Assembly: GCA_934725015.1 (NCBI GenBank)
Contig: CAKVAS010000011.1
Span: forward strand, 1-64,000
Direction: 5' to 3'
Length of the DNA: 64,000 nucleotides
Source: an uncultured Bacteroidales bacterium
GTDB lineage: Bacteria > Bacteroidota > Bacteroidia > Bacteroidales > UBA932
The position numbers and the translations under genes are program-made. Position 1 is the stretch's first letter. Every line of letters starts with the position of its first letter. The notes below the pieces were generated by a model that saw only the letters and a program-made list of their open reading frames with translations, did no database searches and had not been told where the DNA came from. Below are positions 26,140 through 33,685 of this stretch, piece after piece.

Positions 26140-27237
26140 ATGACAATCGACACATCATATCAGGATCAGTTCCCGTTCCTCTTCGCGGGGAACGCCGGAA
26201 CTATCCCTGTCAGAGAGATTGAATCCGGAGCGTTTGTGAACATAAAGTTCACTTTCTTCGAGGCATTAGCCAGCTTTGCGCATGAGTTCAGTTTGCTGTG
26301 TGGCAAAGCCGGCACGGAGATTCCGCTGAAGGACATTCTCAGTGCATTGCGGGTTTCTTCTGACTTGATGCCATTTGTCCGTTCCGGTTTGGCTGTTTTT
26401 GAGATTCAGTGCGGTGAAGATACCGTCACCTGGCAGAAATGGGTGATATTGGGAGCGACTATCTCGGATGGCAGGCTTGACGCAGTATTCAGCGGACGCG
26501 GATTCATTTCGGTTCGTCCTCAGGTATATCCGATAGGCGATGCTTCAACAGAGGATTTGTGCATCGTGGGCAACGGAGCGTCAAGTCTTAGGATCGACAT
26601 GATGGTCTATTCCCGCGATTTGCCACCATTTGTCATGACATTGGTATCAAAGAACGAGTCTGACGCGATTGGTTTGATTTCCAAGTCGATAAGCCTGTCA
26701 TCCGTCGAGAAATTGTCATCTGATGCCGGTCATCCGGATTTGGACATTGTCGCCTTTGATGTCTATATTGTCGTAGAACTTGAGGACGGAAAGGAGGAAC
26801 GTGGTGAAGCACTGAGATACATTGTCAATCGAGGAAAGTGTGATGTATTTAAGTTCTATGGAAGTTTCGGACTTCTTGAAACAATCTATGCGACCGGCTC
26901 CCGAAAATCTGAGGTCGAGACTGAAACCAGAACATTCGTGAACGACGGTGTGGAGCGCGAACTTGTCAATGACAGCCGCATCGTGCACGAGACTTTCACG
27001 GGGTGGCTCGCGGGCGCGGACGAGGTCAGGTTCTGGCAGGAGTTCTTCTCCTCGGCGGAGCGGTATGCGGTGACTGACGGCGTTTCGCGACGAATAATCA
27101 TCGACGAAATCGACTCGGAGAGCACGGCGGGCGAACTCAACGCCTTCTCGTTCAAGTGGCACTATGCCGACAAATACGCGGACCCGGCGCGGACACCGGT
27201 GCGGAAAGAACTGAAACAATACAAACCAACGATATGA
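26140..27237 (+). CDS. Tail protein upstream of the fibre gene
   Basis: This 365-residue protein has its own promoter and ends in a 4-base overlap with the fibre gene. It is beta-rich through most of its length (FAGNAGTIPVREIESGAFVN, LRIDMMVYSRDLPPFVMTLV) with a C-terminal helical and acidic segment (IIIDEIDSESTAGELNAFSF). No family is recognised. The position between tail-tip and fibre genes suggests a baseplate or fibre-attachment role. Confidence 0.55.
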   Translation: MTIDTSYQDQFPFLFAGNAGTIPVREIESGAFVNIKFTFFEALASFAHEFSLLCGKAGTEIPLKDILSALRVSSDLMPFVRSGLAVFEIQCGEDTVTWQKWVILGATISDGRLDAVFSGRGFISVRPQVYPIGDASTEDLCIVGNGASSLRIDMMVYSRDLPPFVMTLVSKNESDAIGLISKSISLSSVEKLSSDAGHPDLDIVAFDVYIVVELEDGKEERGEALRYIVNRGKCDVFKFYGSFGLLETIYATGSRKSEVETETRTFVNDGVERELVNDSRIVHETFTGWLAGADEVRFWQEFFSSAERYAVTDGVSRRIIIDEIDSESTAGELNAFSFKWHYADKYADPARTPVRKELKQYKPTI

Positions 27238-28097
27238 AATACCAGAACTACAAAAGCGACTTCACCTCCGTCCACACCTTCTACCGGCAGGACGGGGACA
27301 CGAAGACCCAGATAGCCGTTCCGAACAACGTCCGGCTGACCTTCTTCACGGCCGAACGGTGCGGCTTCGTCGCCGTCCGGCGCAACGGGGCGGAGATGAG
27401 CGGATGCTCCATTTCCGCTGACGGGAAGACACTCACTGCCTGCATACCGCTGTCAAGAAAGAGCCTCGGGACGGGCGAACTCTTCTGCGAAATCGAGGAA
27501 ACCACCTCCGAGACGGGGTTTCCGGAAGATGAGCGCATAGAGGTCACGCCCGTGCGGCTCGGAATCACCCTCTGGCCGGGCAAGTCGGACGACGACGGCG
27601 AGGTGCAGTCCGACCTCGTCATCGGGATAATCTCCAGGGAGGTCGCGGCCGTAATGGCGAGCTGCAAGACGGCGACGGCGGCAGCCGAGAGCGCGGCATC
27701 ACAGGCAAACGCGGCGGCTGCAAGCGCAAACGCAGCGGCCGCCGCCGTGGCAGACGACATCGCGGACCTTCAGACATCCCTCGCCGCAAACGAGGCCGCA
27801 GCCGCCGCCAACCGCGCCGACATCGACCGCCTCGCCGAGCGCCAGAGCACTCCCGACGACCGCGCCCTCCCTCTCCTGTGCGGGCAGCCGCCGATACTCT
27901 TCGGCGCGGGCACCCCGAAGGAGTCGGTCGTTCCCGACAACTGGAACCAGTACGACCCCCAGACCGGCGAGGGCTACAACTGGAACGGCAGGCCGTCGGC
28001 CGTCGGGCAGCAGTACATCGACACGACCGCCCAGAGCGGCGGGCGCTACGTCGCGGCGCGTGACGGCGAATGGGACCTCAAATGGTTGAACAGCTAA
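27234..28097 (+). CDS. Tail fibre-like protein with alanine-rich coiled-coil shaft
   Basis: The 287-residue product has an N-terminal beta domain (residues 1-135), then an alanine-rich coiled coil (about 140-210, KTATAAAESAASQANAAAAS and similar), then a small C-terminal domain with PDNWNQYDPQTGEGYNWNG. That head, shaft and tip order is typical of fibres. It lies 13 bases before the DGR target gene, so the variable protein is probably displayed at or near this fibre. Confidence 0.7.
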   Translation: MKYQNYKSDFTSVHTFYRQDGDTKTQIAVPNNVRLTFFTAERCGFVAVRRNGAEMSGCSISADGKTLTACIPLSRKSLGTGELFCEIEETTSETGFPEDERIEVTPVRLGITLWPGKSDDDGEVQSDLVIGIISREVAAVMASCKTATAAAESAASQANAAAASANAAAAAVADDIADLQTSLAANEAAAAANRADIDRLAERQSTPDDRALPLLCGQPPILFGAGTPKESVVPDNWNQYDPQTGEGYNWNGRPSAVGQQYIDTTAQSGGRYVAARDGEWDLKWLNS

Positions 28098-28110
28098 AAT
28101 CTGAACATAT

Positions 28111-29361
28111 ATGGCAAAGAACATATTCACTAAGAACCCCGTATGGGGAGACGCGGTGGTCGGCAACCTCGCGACCGGGAAACCGGAGTTCATAACGGCG
28201 GAATCCTTCGACCCGACGGCGCTCGCCTCCTCAGCCTACGAGACCATAGGCGCGGTCGGCGGACGCTTCGGAAGGGAGTTCCTCATTGTCTGGAAGCACA
28301 ACGCCCCGAAGAAGTGGTGCGAGCGCATCGAGTACAAACTGACGGGCTACACCCTCGACGGCGCGGAGCACGCCGGCGTGCTCTCGATACGCGAAAGTTC
28401 GTCGGCGTCGGAGAACACCGACTTCACCGTGACCTACACCGCCTCCGACAAGGCGGGGCTCGTCGCGGCGCTCAACGCCTTCTTTGCGGCCACGGCGGTC
28501 CTCACGACGCAGAAGTGGTTCGCGAGAATCGATGACGCCGACGGCGAAATCTACATTGGGTGCAGCTACGAGTCCTGGCAGCAGTGGTCGTACAACGCCG
28601 GAAAGTCGGGGTTCACGCTCGCGGCGACAATCATGCCCGATGTGACCTACAGCAGCTATATGCTGCGCCGCAACGGCGCATGGAGCGGCGAGGGGAGCAT
28701 CCACAGCCTCCAGGGGGCGCTCGCATATTTCAGGAACGACAACTCGTCCGCGACATACAACCCCGCGACTGATGTCACTGGCGTGAAGACGCAATATCCG
28801 GTCTGTCTTCCAGCCTATCTCGGAACCTCGCAGCATCAGAGCGACCACTGCGCATTCCTGCGCTCCGTCTATGGCGAGGGCGAGGCGGGGTGGCTGCGCT
28901 GCATGAAGGCACAGGAGGCCGTGGTTCCTACGGACTTCGGCGTGACGGGTATCCGCAACGGGAAGGAACGCACCGCCGTCCTCGCGGCCAAGAAGTTCAC
29001 CCTCTCCGACGGCGCGGTTCAGGACCTCTGCCCGGCGGCGGCCTACGCGAAGACCTCCCCGGACAGCACCGTCGTCACGGACTGGTTCCTCCCGACAGTG
29101 GAGCACCTCGCGGCCATCCTCGGCCCGGTTCAGTTCGGCACATCGGGGAGCCGTGACGCCGACGCGCTGAACAGGAGCCTGCGGCTGATGGGAGGCGACG
29201 CCGTGGCGAACAGCTGGTACTTCTGGTCGTGCGTCCGGTACTACGGCACCAGCGCATGGGTCGCGAGCGGCGGCTACGGCTTCCTCGCGGCCAACGGCAT
29301 GTACGGCGGCGGCCGGTCCCTCCCCGTCTCGCTCTACAGATTGCCGGAGGCAATCCTTTGA
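28111..29361 (+). CDS. DGR target protein with C-type-lectin-like variable C-terminus
   Basis: This 416-residue protein carries the variable repeat in its last 50 codons. The C-terminal part has the pattern of DGR-diversified lectin folds: DWFLPTVEHLAAIL at about 334-347, then NSWYFWSCVRYYGTSAWVAS from 368, and GFLAANGMYGGGRSLPVS. Compared with the TR, the residues that differ are 370 (Tyr), 378 (Tyr), 380 (Thr), 386 (Ser), 389 (Tyr), 396 (Gly), 399 (Gly), 401 (Gly), and possibly 408 (Leu). Eight of these nine codons correspond to AAC in the TR and one to GAC; substituting the adenines of AAC can never make a stop codon. The N-terminal 270 residues are probably the anchor to the tail. Likely role: receptor binding with a self-diversifying binding face. 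Receptor unknown. Confidence 0.88.
   Translation: MAKNIFTKNPVWGDAVVGNLATGKPEFITAESFDPTALASSAYETIGAVGGRFGREFLIVWKHNAPKKWCERIEYKLTGYTLDGAEHAGVLSIRESSSASENTDFTVTYTASDKAGLVAALNAFFAATAVLTTQKWFARIDDADGEIYIGCSYESWQQWSYNAGKSGFTLAATIMPDVTYSSYMLRRNGAWSGEGSIHSLQGALAYFRNDNSSATYNPATDVTGVKTQYPVCLPAYLGTSQHQSDHCAFLRSVYGEGEAGWLRCMKAQEAVVPTDFGVTGIRNGKERTAVLAAKKFTLSDGAVQDLCPAAAYAKTSPDSTVVTDWFLPTVEHLAAILGPVQFGTSGSRDADALNRSLRLMGGDAVANSWYFWSCVRYYGTSAWVASGGYGFLAANGMYGGGRSLPVSLYRLPEAIL
29213..29335 (+). repeat. DGR variable repeat (VR)
   Basis: The VR aligns without gaps to the TR at 29985-30107. All 12 differences fall at TR adenines (24 adenines in total) and none of the 99 other positions differ. Strictly counted up to 29331, 10 of 22 adenines differ and none of 97 other bases. 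The 3' end contains the 19-base adenine-free stretch CCGGTCCCTCCCCGTCTCG, identical in VR and TR, which fits the initiation of mutagenic homing (IMH) element. Confidence 0.95.
29339..29355 (+). other. Short hairpin just downstream of the VR
   Basis: GATTGCC (29339-29345) and GGCAATC (29349-29355) flank a 3-base loop GGA. It begins 4 to 8 bases after the VR. In the Bordetella phage DGR a similar DNA hairpin or cruciform at this place is needed for efficient target recognition, so this one probably has the same role. It also encodes the end of the target protein. Confidence 0.6.
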
Positions 29362-29372
29362 AATTAAGCATT

Positions 29373-29401
29373 GGCGCGGCCGTCGGCAACGCGGCCGCGC
29401 C
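29373..29401 (+). other. GC-rich hairpin between target gene and Avd gene
   Basis: GGCGCGGCC (29373-29381) and GGCCGCGCC (29393-29401) form a perfect 9-bp stem with an 11-base loop. No run of T follows, so it is not a standard terminator. It could limit read-through from the highly expressed tail gene into the DGR machinery or protect the 3' end of the target mRNA. Confidence 0.55.
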
Positions 29402-29439
29402 GTCAGAACAACACACGAACCGACGAAAACGACAACACG

Positions 29440-29925
29440 ATGCAGCGACGCGACGACAGGCAGAAAGGCTCGGGAACCGTTCACGACCTCATGAGGCTGA
29501 GACGGCTGGTCTATCAGTGCCAGTTCATGATGAACAAGGCCGACAGGGTCATCTACGGAACCCCGCTCGTGCAGACCCTGATGAAGGCGACGATGTGGTT
29601 CATACGCTCGTACGAGAGCCGTGAGCCTGCGGAGAAGCTCCGCGCCGCCGAGGAGTCCGCTATGTGGTTCTCCGTGTTCCGCGCGGACCTCACGGCCGCC
29701 GTAGAGGAGAACATCATCAAGTTCCCCAAGCGGAAACCGAAGCCGACGTTCCTTCCGGACGGGAGCATCGGCGTGCCTCCGGAGGAGACGGTAAGCTCCC
29801 GCAAGATAGAGACCGTCGAGCTCGTCGCTAAGATAGATACAGGAATGTGCAGGTGGCGGTCGTCACTCGCAAAGGGCAGGACCGCATCCGACGCGCCCCG
29901 GCAGGGGCAAGGCTGCGGCGGCTGA
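29440..29925 (+). CDS. avd: DGR accessory variability determinant (Avd-like)
   Basis: The product of about 161 residues starts at the ATG at 29440; the frame is open back to 29371 but that part overlaps the GC-rich hairpin. The core is helical and basic (VHDLMRLRRLVYQCQFMMNK, then LMKATMWFIRSYESREPAEK and SAMWFSVFRADLTAAVEENI), fitting the helical-bundle Avd family that binds the reverse transcriptase and TR RNA and is needed for cDNA synthesis. Its place between the VR gene and the TR matches the Bordetella phage order. The C-terminal tail of about 30 residues is Arg/Gly-rich and ends shortly before the TR. Confidence 0.75.
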   Translation: MQRRDDRQKGSGTVHDLMRLRRLVYQCQFMMNKADRVIYGTPLVQTLMKATMWFIRSYESREPAEKLRAAEESAMWFSVFRADLTAAVEENIIKFPKRKPKPTFLPDGSIGVPPEETVSSRKIETVELVAKIDTGMCRWRSSLAKGRTASDAPRQGQGCGG

Positions 29926-29984
29926 CAGGATTTTAGAGGTGCGCGGGTGTCATTCACACCGACACGAGAAATATGCGCACGGGG

Positions 29985-30107
29985 GCTGGAACTTCTGGTC
30001 GTGCGTCCGGTACAACGGCAACAGCGCATGGGTCGCGAACGGCGGCAACGGCTTCCTCGCGGCCAACGACATGTACAACGGCAACCGGTCCCTCCCCGTC
30101 TCGAACT
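29985..30107 (+). repeat. DGR template repeat (TR)
   Basis: The TR is the invariant donor for the VR at 29213-29335. It is rich in AAC codons placed where the target protein varies, and it ends in the same adenine-free IMH-like stretch (30085-30103). The DNA just upstream (29938-29980) holds small inverted repeats (GGTGT with ACACC), which may structure the 5' part of the TR RNA. The TR lies 30 bases before the reverse transcriptase ATG. Confidence 0.95.
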
Positions 30108-30136
30108 GAAACAAAAGTCAAAACAAGGAAGATGCA

Positions 30137-31369
30137 ATGATGGAACTGCAGGACATAATCGACGCATACCTCGTCGCCCGCTCGGACAAGCGGAGGACGG
30201 CCGACCAGACGGACTTCGAGCTGCACTGGGAGGCGAACTGCGCCGCCCTGTACCGCGACGTCATCGGCAGAAGCCTGCGGCCGGCCGCCTACACATTTGT
30301 AACCATGACCCCGAGGCCGCGCGAGGTGTTCGCGTCCGACATGGCCACGAGGGTTCTCCACCACTACCTCGACATCCGCCTCCGCCCGCTGCTTGAAGGA
30401 CGGCTCAGCCCGCACACCTTCAACAACCGCGTCGGCATGGGTCAGAAGGCCTGCCAGAACGCGGTAATCTCGGACATATACGAGATGAGCGAGGGCTTCA
30501 CCCGGAACGACACGTGGGTGATGAAGCTCGACCTGAAGGGGTGCTTCCCGAACATCAGCCAGGACATCGCCTATGCCCAGCTCCGGGAAGTCGTGGAGAA
30601 CGACTATCACGGCCGCGACAGGGACGAGCTGCTCTACATCCTTCAGGTCTGTGTCTTCAGCAACCCGACGGCGCATTGCCGCGTCCTCTCCACCCCGGAG
30701 GAACGCGCACTCATACCTCCGGAGAAGAGCCTCTTCACGAAACCCGAGGGCACGGGCGCGGCGATAGGGTTCCTCATCTGGCAGAACGCGGTAAATTACT
30801 ATTTTCATGAAATCGACGAGTGGCTGTCCTCCATCGACGGCATCCGCTTCGAGCGCTTCGTGGACGACATCACCATAGTGACCAACAACAAGGAAATGAT
30901 GCTCGCGCTCATCCCCGAACTGCGCCGCAGGCTCGCGTCCCTCGGCGCACGGCTGAACGAAAGCAAATTCTACTGCCAGCACTACACCAAGGGCGTGGAA
31001 TGCCTCGGGGTGCACATAAGGATGGACAGGGTGTATGTCAACCGCCGCATCGTGAACCGTGGCATAAGGAAGGCAAGGGAGTTCAACCGCAACGTCGGGG
31101 AATCGAGGATTGACGCGCTGCTGTCGTCCCTGAACTCGTACATCGGGATTTGCCGTCAGGTGAACGGCTACACGCAGGCATGGCGGATATGGGAAGCCCT
31201 CTCGCCGGGGTGGCGCAGGTTCGTCCGCCTCGACACGCGGCGCGTCTGCATAGTCCCGCAGCCGGAATACACGCGCAGGAGGCGCATCGTCAGAAATCAT
31301 AATCTGTTAAAACCGTATAGAAATGGAAACAAGAGAAGAAATCCGGAGACTGGAAGAAAGACAGCTTGA
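30137..31369 (+). CDS. DGR reverse transcriptase
   Basis: This 410-residue enzyme copies TR RNA into cDNA with random substitution at adenines. RT motifs in order are: MKLDLKGCF with catalytic Asp at residue 132, IGFLIWQ at 210-216, and FVDD at 241-244 (catalytic Asp pair 243-244). Group motif IGxxxSQ, which separates DGR enzymes from other RTs (QGxxxSP), is present here with Trp at the usual Ser position. The C-terminus is a basic thumb-like region. The ATG at 30140 is an equally possible start. The 3' end overlaps the next gene by 47 bases. Confidence 0.92.
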   Translation: MMELQDIIDAYLVARSDKRRTADQTDFELHWEANCAALYRDVIGRSLRPAAYTFVTMTPRPREVFASDMATRVLHHYLDIRLRPLLEGRLSPHTFNNRVGMGQKACQNAVISDIYEMSEGFTRNDTWVMKLDLKGCFPNISQDIAYAQLREVVENDYHGRDRDELLYILQVCVFSNPTAHCRVLSTPEERALIPPEKSLFTKPEGTGAAIGFLIWQNAVNYYFHEIDEWLSSIDGIRFERFVDDITIVTNNKEMMLALIPELRRRLASLGARLNESKFYCQHYTKGVECLGVHIRMDRVYVNRRIVNRGIRKAREFNRNVGESRIDALLSSLNSYIGICRQVNGYTQAWRIWEALSPGWRRFVRLDTRRVCIVPQPEYTRRRRIVRNHNLLKPYRNGNKRRNPETGRKTA

Positions 31370-31592
31370 GCTGCTGTCAGTCATGAGAAGGAGCGACGAC
31401 CACGCAGTCAAGTGCTCCAAGCTCGGACGCCCGTTCGAGCACGAATATCCTCAGGAGCACGCGGCCTACGTCGCGGCCAATGCGGAGTACAACGCCAACG
31501 AGACTCGCCTGGCAGAACTGAGCGCAATGCTCGAAAGCGAGGAGGCGGAAAGCCTCCGCACGAACGAGATGTTCAACGAATCAAACGAGTAG
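31323..31592 (+). CDS. Small coiled-coil phage protein
   Basis: The 89-residue, highly charged product is helical from end to end (REEIRRLEERQLELLSVMRR and AEYNANETRLAELSAMLESE). The ATG lies inside the end of the RT gene, so it is translationally linked to the DGR operon, but it also directly precedes the lysis genes. No family recognised; either a DGR accessory or the first lysis-cassette gene. Confidence 0.55.
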   Translation: METREEIRRLEERQLELLSVMRRSDDHAVKCSKLGRPFEHEYPQEHAAYVAANAEYNANETRLAELSAMLESEEAESLRTNEMFNESNE

Positions 31593-31596
31593 CATC

Positions 31597-31902
31597 ATGG
31601 AAAGGTTAAGGTCACTTTTGCGAAAGGCGCTGTCCGCGTTCAGGGCAGCGTATTCATGGATTACGGGCTTCGGGGCTGACAAGTACATGCACTTCATTGC
31701 CGGAATCGCCGTCACTGCGGCGTTCGCCCTCATTCCTCACTGCGCCCCGTTCGCCTTCACCGCCGGGGTCCTCGCCGGAGCGGGCAAGGAGTTCATCGAC
31801 CGGCTGCGCGGCGGGCGGTTCGACGAGGCTGACCTGTATGCCACGGTCGCGGGCGCAGCCTTCACTCAGGTCTGCATCTGGCTGTATCTTCTAATTTTTT
31901 GA
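31597..31902 (+). CDS. Holin-like membrane protein
   Basis: This 101-residue protein has an N-terminal basic helix and three hydrophobic segments (about 35-50, 52-65 and 82-101) with the pattern DKYMHFIAGIAVTAAFALIP and GAGKEFIDRLRGGRFDEADL. Proteins of this type (HFiaG with later GKE and D) occur in Bacteroidetes phages next to lysozyme genes. It lies two genes before the endolysin, so a holin role is likely but unproven. Confidence 0.6.
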   Translation: MERLRSLLRKALSAFRAAYSWITGFGADKYMHFIAGIAVTAAFALIPHCAPFAFTAGVLAGAGKEFIDRLRGGRFDEADLYATVAGAAFTQVCIWLYLLIF

Positions 31903-31906
31903 CGCC

Positions 31907-32323
31907 ATGGACTGGACTAACATCATAATCACCCTCATCACCTCCGGGGCGTTCACGGCCATCTATCTCCTCGGCGACCGCAAGACCGCCGCCGTGCTGG
32001 AGAACGTCAGCAAGACGATAGACCAGTGGCAGGAGCTCCTCGGGGAGGTGAAGGGAGAGCTCGCCGAACAGAGGAACGAGTTCAAGGCCGCCAAGGAGGA
32101 CCACGAGGCGCACCTTGCCGTCAAGGACAACAAGATAGACTCCCTCTACAAGGAAATCTCCGTCCTGCGCGACCGCAACGACAAGCTCAGCTCCAACGTG
32201 GCGAGACTTACCATCGTCCGCTGCTGGAAGGTGGGCTGCGGCGACCGCCAGCCCCCGATGGGAACCAAGGTCTCCGTCACCGAGGACGTCACCAACATTG
32301 TTGAACAGGTTAAGATTGAATAA
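31907..32323 (+). CDS. Membrane-anchored coiled-coil protein of the lysis cassette
   Basis: The product has 138 residues: a single N-terminal membrane segment (IIITLITSGAFTAIYLL), then a long coiled coil (about 30-100), and a C-terminal segment with WKVGCGDRQPPMG. It starts 4 bases after the holin-like gene and ends 1 base before the endolysin ATG. It may be a spanin partner or an accessory holin. Confidence 0.6.
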   Translation: MDWTNIIITLITSGAFTAIYLLGDRKTAAVLENVSKTIDQWQELLGEVKGELAEQRNEFKAAKEDHEAHLAVKDNKIDSLYKEISVLRDRNDKLSSNVARLTIVRCWKVGCGDRQPPMGTKVSVTEDVTNIVEQVKIE

Positions 32324-32324
32324 C

Positions 32325-32774
32325 ATGGGAACAGTCAGCAAGAATTTTGATTTCAAAGAATTTGAAAGGACGGACGTCGTCGGTATGCAGGTGAGGAACA
32401 CCATCACCACGACGGCGGTGCGCGACGGCATCAAGGCTCTCGTCGATGAGGTTCTTCAGCCGCTCCGCGACGCCTGGGGCGAACCGCTCGCAATCAACAG
32501 CGGCTACAGGTGTCCGGAGGTGAACAAGGCCGTCGGAGGCGTTCCGACCTCGCAGCACACCAAGGGAGAGGCCGCCGACGTGTGTCCCTTCGGGCGCAAC
32601 GGCCACGGTGACGTCGAGGTCGTCAGAAGGCTGGCTGCCACAGCACGCGACCTCGGACTACCTTTCGACCAGATGATTCTCTATCCCTCATTCGTCCACT
32701 TCAGCCACAATCTCAAAGGCGAACAGAGAGGACAGATACTCTACAACAGAAGATACACCGGAAAGAAGCTGTGA
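32325..32774 (+). CDS. M15-family peptidase endolysin
   Basis: This 149-residue enzyme probably cuts peptidoglycan peptides during lysis. It has the M15A/VanX-like zinc site: SQHTKGEAADV with His at residue 78 and Asp at 85, and FVHFSH with His at 125 and 128. The N-terminal NFDFKEFERTD segment and INSGYRCPEVN are typical of this group of short phage endolysins. No signal peptide is seen, so export depends on the holin-like proteins upstream. Confidence 0.88.
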   Translation: MGTVSKNFDFKEFERTDVVGMQVRNTITTTAVRDGIKALVDEVLQPLRDAWGEPLAINSGYRCPEVNKAVGGVPTSQHTKGEAADVCPFGRNGHGDVEVVRRLAATARDLGLPFDQMILYPSFVHFSHNLKGEQRGQILYNRRYTGKKL

Positions 32775-32782
32775 TTTTCACT

Positions 32783-33232
32783 ATGAGAAAAATCCTTGCA
32801 CACATCCTCCTCACCGCACTCATGGCCGCCTCGTGCAGCCCGCGCATCGTCACGGTCGCCGTCCACGACACGACGACCGTCACCCGCACCGTGACCGTCC
32901 GCGACACCGTCATCTCCGCGCCCCTTCCGGTCGAGTCCGTCGTCATCTCCACGCCCGACACGACATCCACCGTCGAGACCTCCCTTGCCACCTCGACCGC
33001 CACCCTCTCCGGCGGCCACCTCCGCCACACCATCGAGAACAAGCGCACCGCCATCTCCGTCCCCGCCAAGATTCCCGAAAGGCAGGAAATCGTCCAAGTC
33101 ACCAAGGAAATCCCCGTTCCCGTCGAAATCCCCAGGCCCTACATCCCGAAATGGACATGGTACGTCCTCGCCTGGGCAGTCCTCGTCACCCTCCTCTTCG
33201 CCGCCTCCGTCTGGCTGCGGTTCAGAGTGTAA
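32783..33232 (+). CDS. Lipoprotein with C-terminal membrane segment, unimolecular spanin-like
   Basis: This 149-residue product has a lipoprotein signal (ILLTALMAASC, lipid Cys at residue 18), a Thr/Val/Pro-rich periplasmic region (residues 20-120) and a C-terminal membrane segment (about 124-146, WYVLAWAVLVTLLFAASVWL). An outer-membrane lipid anchor joined to an inner-membrane segment in one chain is the layout of a u-spanin, which fuses the two membranes at the end of lysis. Position right after the endolysin supports this. The family itself is not recognised. Confidence 0.65.
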   Translation: MRKILAHILLTALMAASCSPRIVTVAVHDTTTVTRTVTVRDTVISAPLPVESVVISTPDTTSTVETSLATSTATLSGGHLRHTIENKRTAISVPAKIPERQEIVQVTKEIPVPVEIPRPYIPKWTWYVLAWAVLVTLLFAASVWLRFRV

Positions 33233-33248
33233 TGTTTTAATTATTCCC

Positions 33249-33274
33249 GCCTCGAAGAAATCCGGGGCGTTTTA
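33249..33274 (+). terminator. Terminator of the lysis cassette
   Basis: CGCCTCG (33249-33255) pairs with CGGGGCG (33264-33270) with one G-U pair, followed by TTTTA. It separates the late phage genes from the accessory cassettes. Confidence 0.55.
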
Positions 33275-33320
33275 TATTGCTGACGATTCAAAAAAAGTAT
33301 CGTTTTTTAGAAACTTTTTG

Positions 33321-33328
33321 TATCTTTG
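33321..33328 (+). promoter_or_regulatory. Promoter (-7 box) of the HigB/HigA-like operon
   Basis: TATCTTTG, with GCATC after it, 20 bases before the ATG at 33349. The upstream region is AT-rich and a clear TTTG box is not seen (the stretch CGTTTTTTAG lies at about the right distance). Confidence 0.6.
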
Positions 33329-33348
33329 CATCGAAATAGCGAAATGCA

Positions 33349-33684
33349 ATGAAACTGAAGGTAGTACTAAGTGAAGAAGCGCATGAATTTGTCACGTCTC
33401 AACCACTGAAGGTTCAGGAGAAGATTGTTTATAACTATCAAAAGGTCGCGGCCGGGGTAAAGGACAACAATCTGTTCAAAAAACTGGATGGCACGGAAAT
33501 CTGGGAGTTCAGAACATTGTTCAACGGGATATGCTACAGGTTATTTGCCTTCTGGGACACGGATTCTGAAACCTTGATAGTCGCAACACACGGAATCGTC
33601 AAAAAGACGCAGAAGACGCCTGCAAAAGAAATTGCAAAGGCAGAAGAAATGAGACGTTTATATTTTGAACTTAAAAACAAATGA
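33349..33684 (+). CDS. RelE/HigB-family (phage Gp49-like) toxin
   Basis: The 111-residue protein has the fold signature of HigB/Gp49-like mRNA interferases: MKLKVVLSEEAHEFVTSQPL at the start, then FKKLDGTEIWEFRTLFNGIC and YRLFAFWDTDSETLIVATHG, then KKTQKTPAKEIAKAEEMRR. It would cut mRNA in the ribosome when its antitoxin is lost. It precedes the antitoxin gene, the reverse order typical of HigBA systems. Confidence 0.85.
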   Translation: MKLKVVLSEEAHEFVTSQPLKVQEKIVYNYQKVAAGVKDNNLFKKLDGTEIWEFRTLFNGICYRLFAFWDTDSETLIVATHGIVKKTQKTPAKEIAKAEEMRRLYFELKNK

Positions 33685-33685
33685 T

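Noticed and set aside
29947..30396. Open frame running through the TR and the start of the reverse transcriptase
   Set aside because: The TR is a non-coding RNA template; the frame is open only because of its AAC-rich codons and the GC-rich RT gene.
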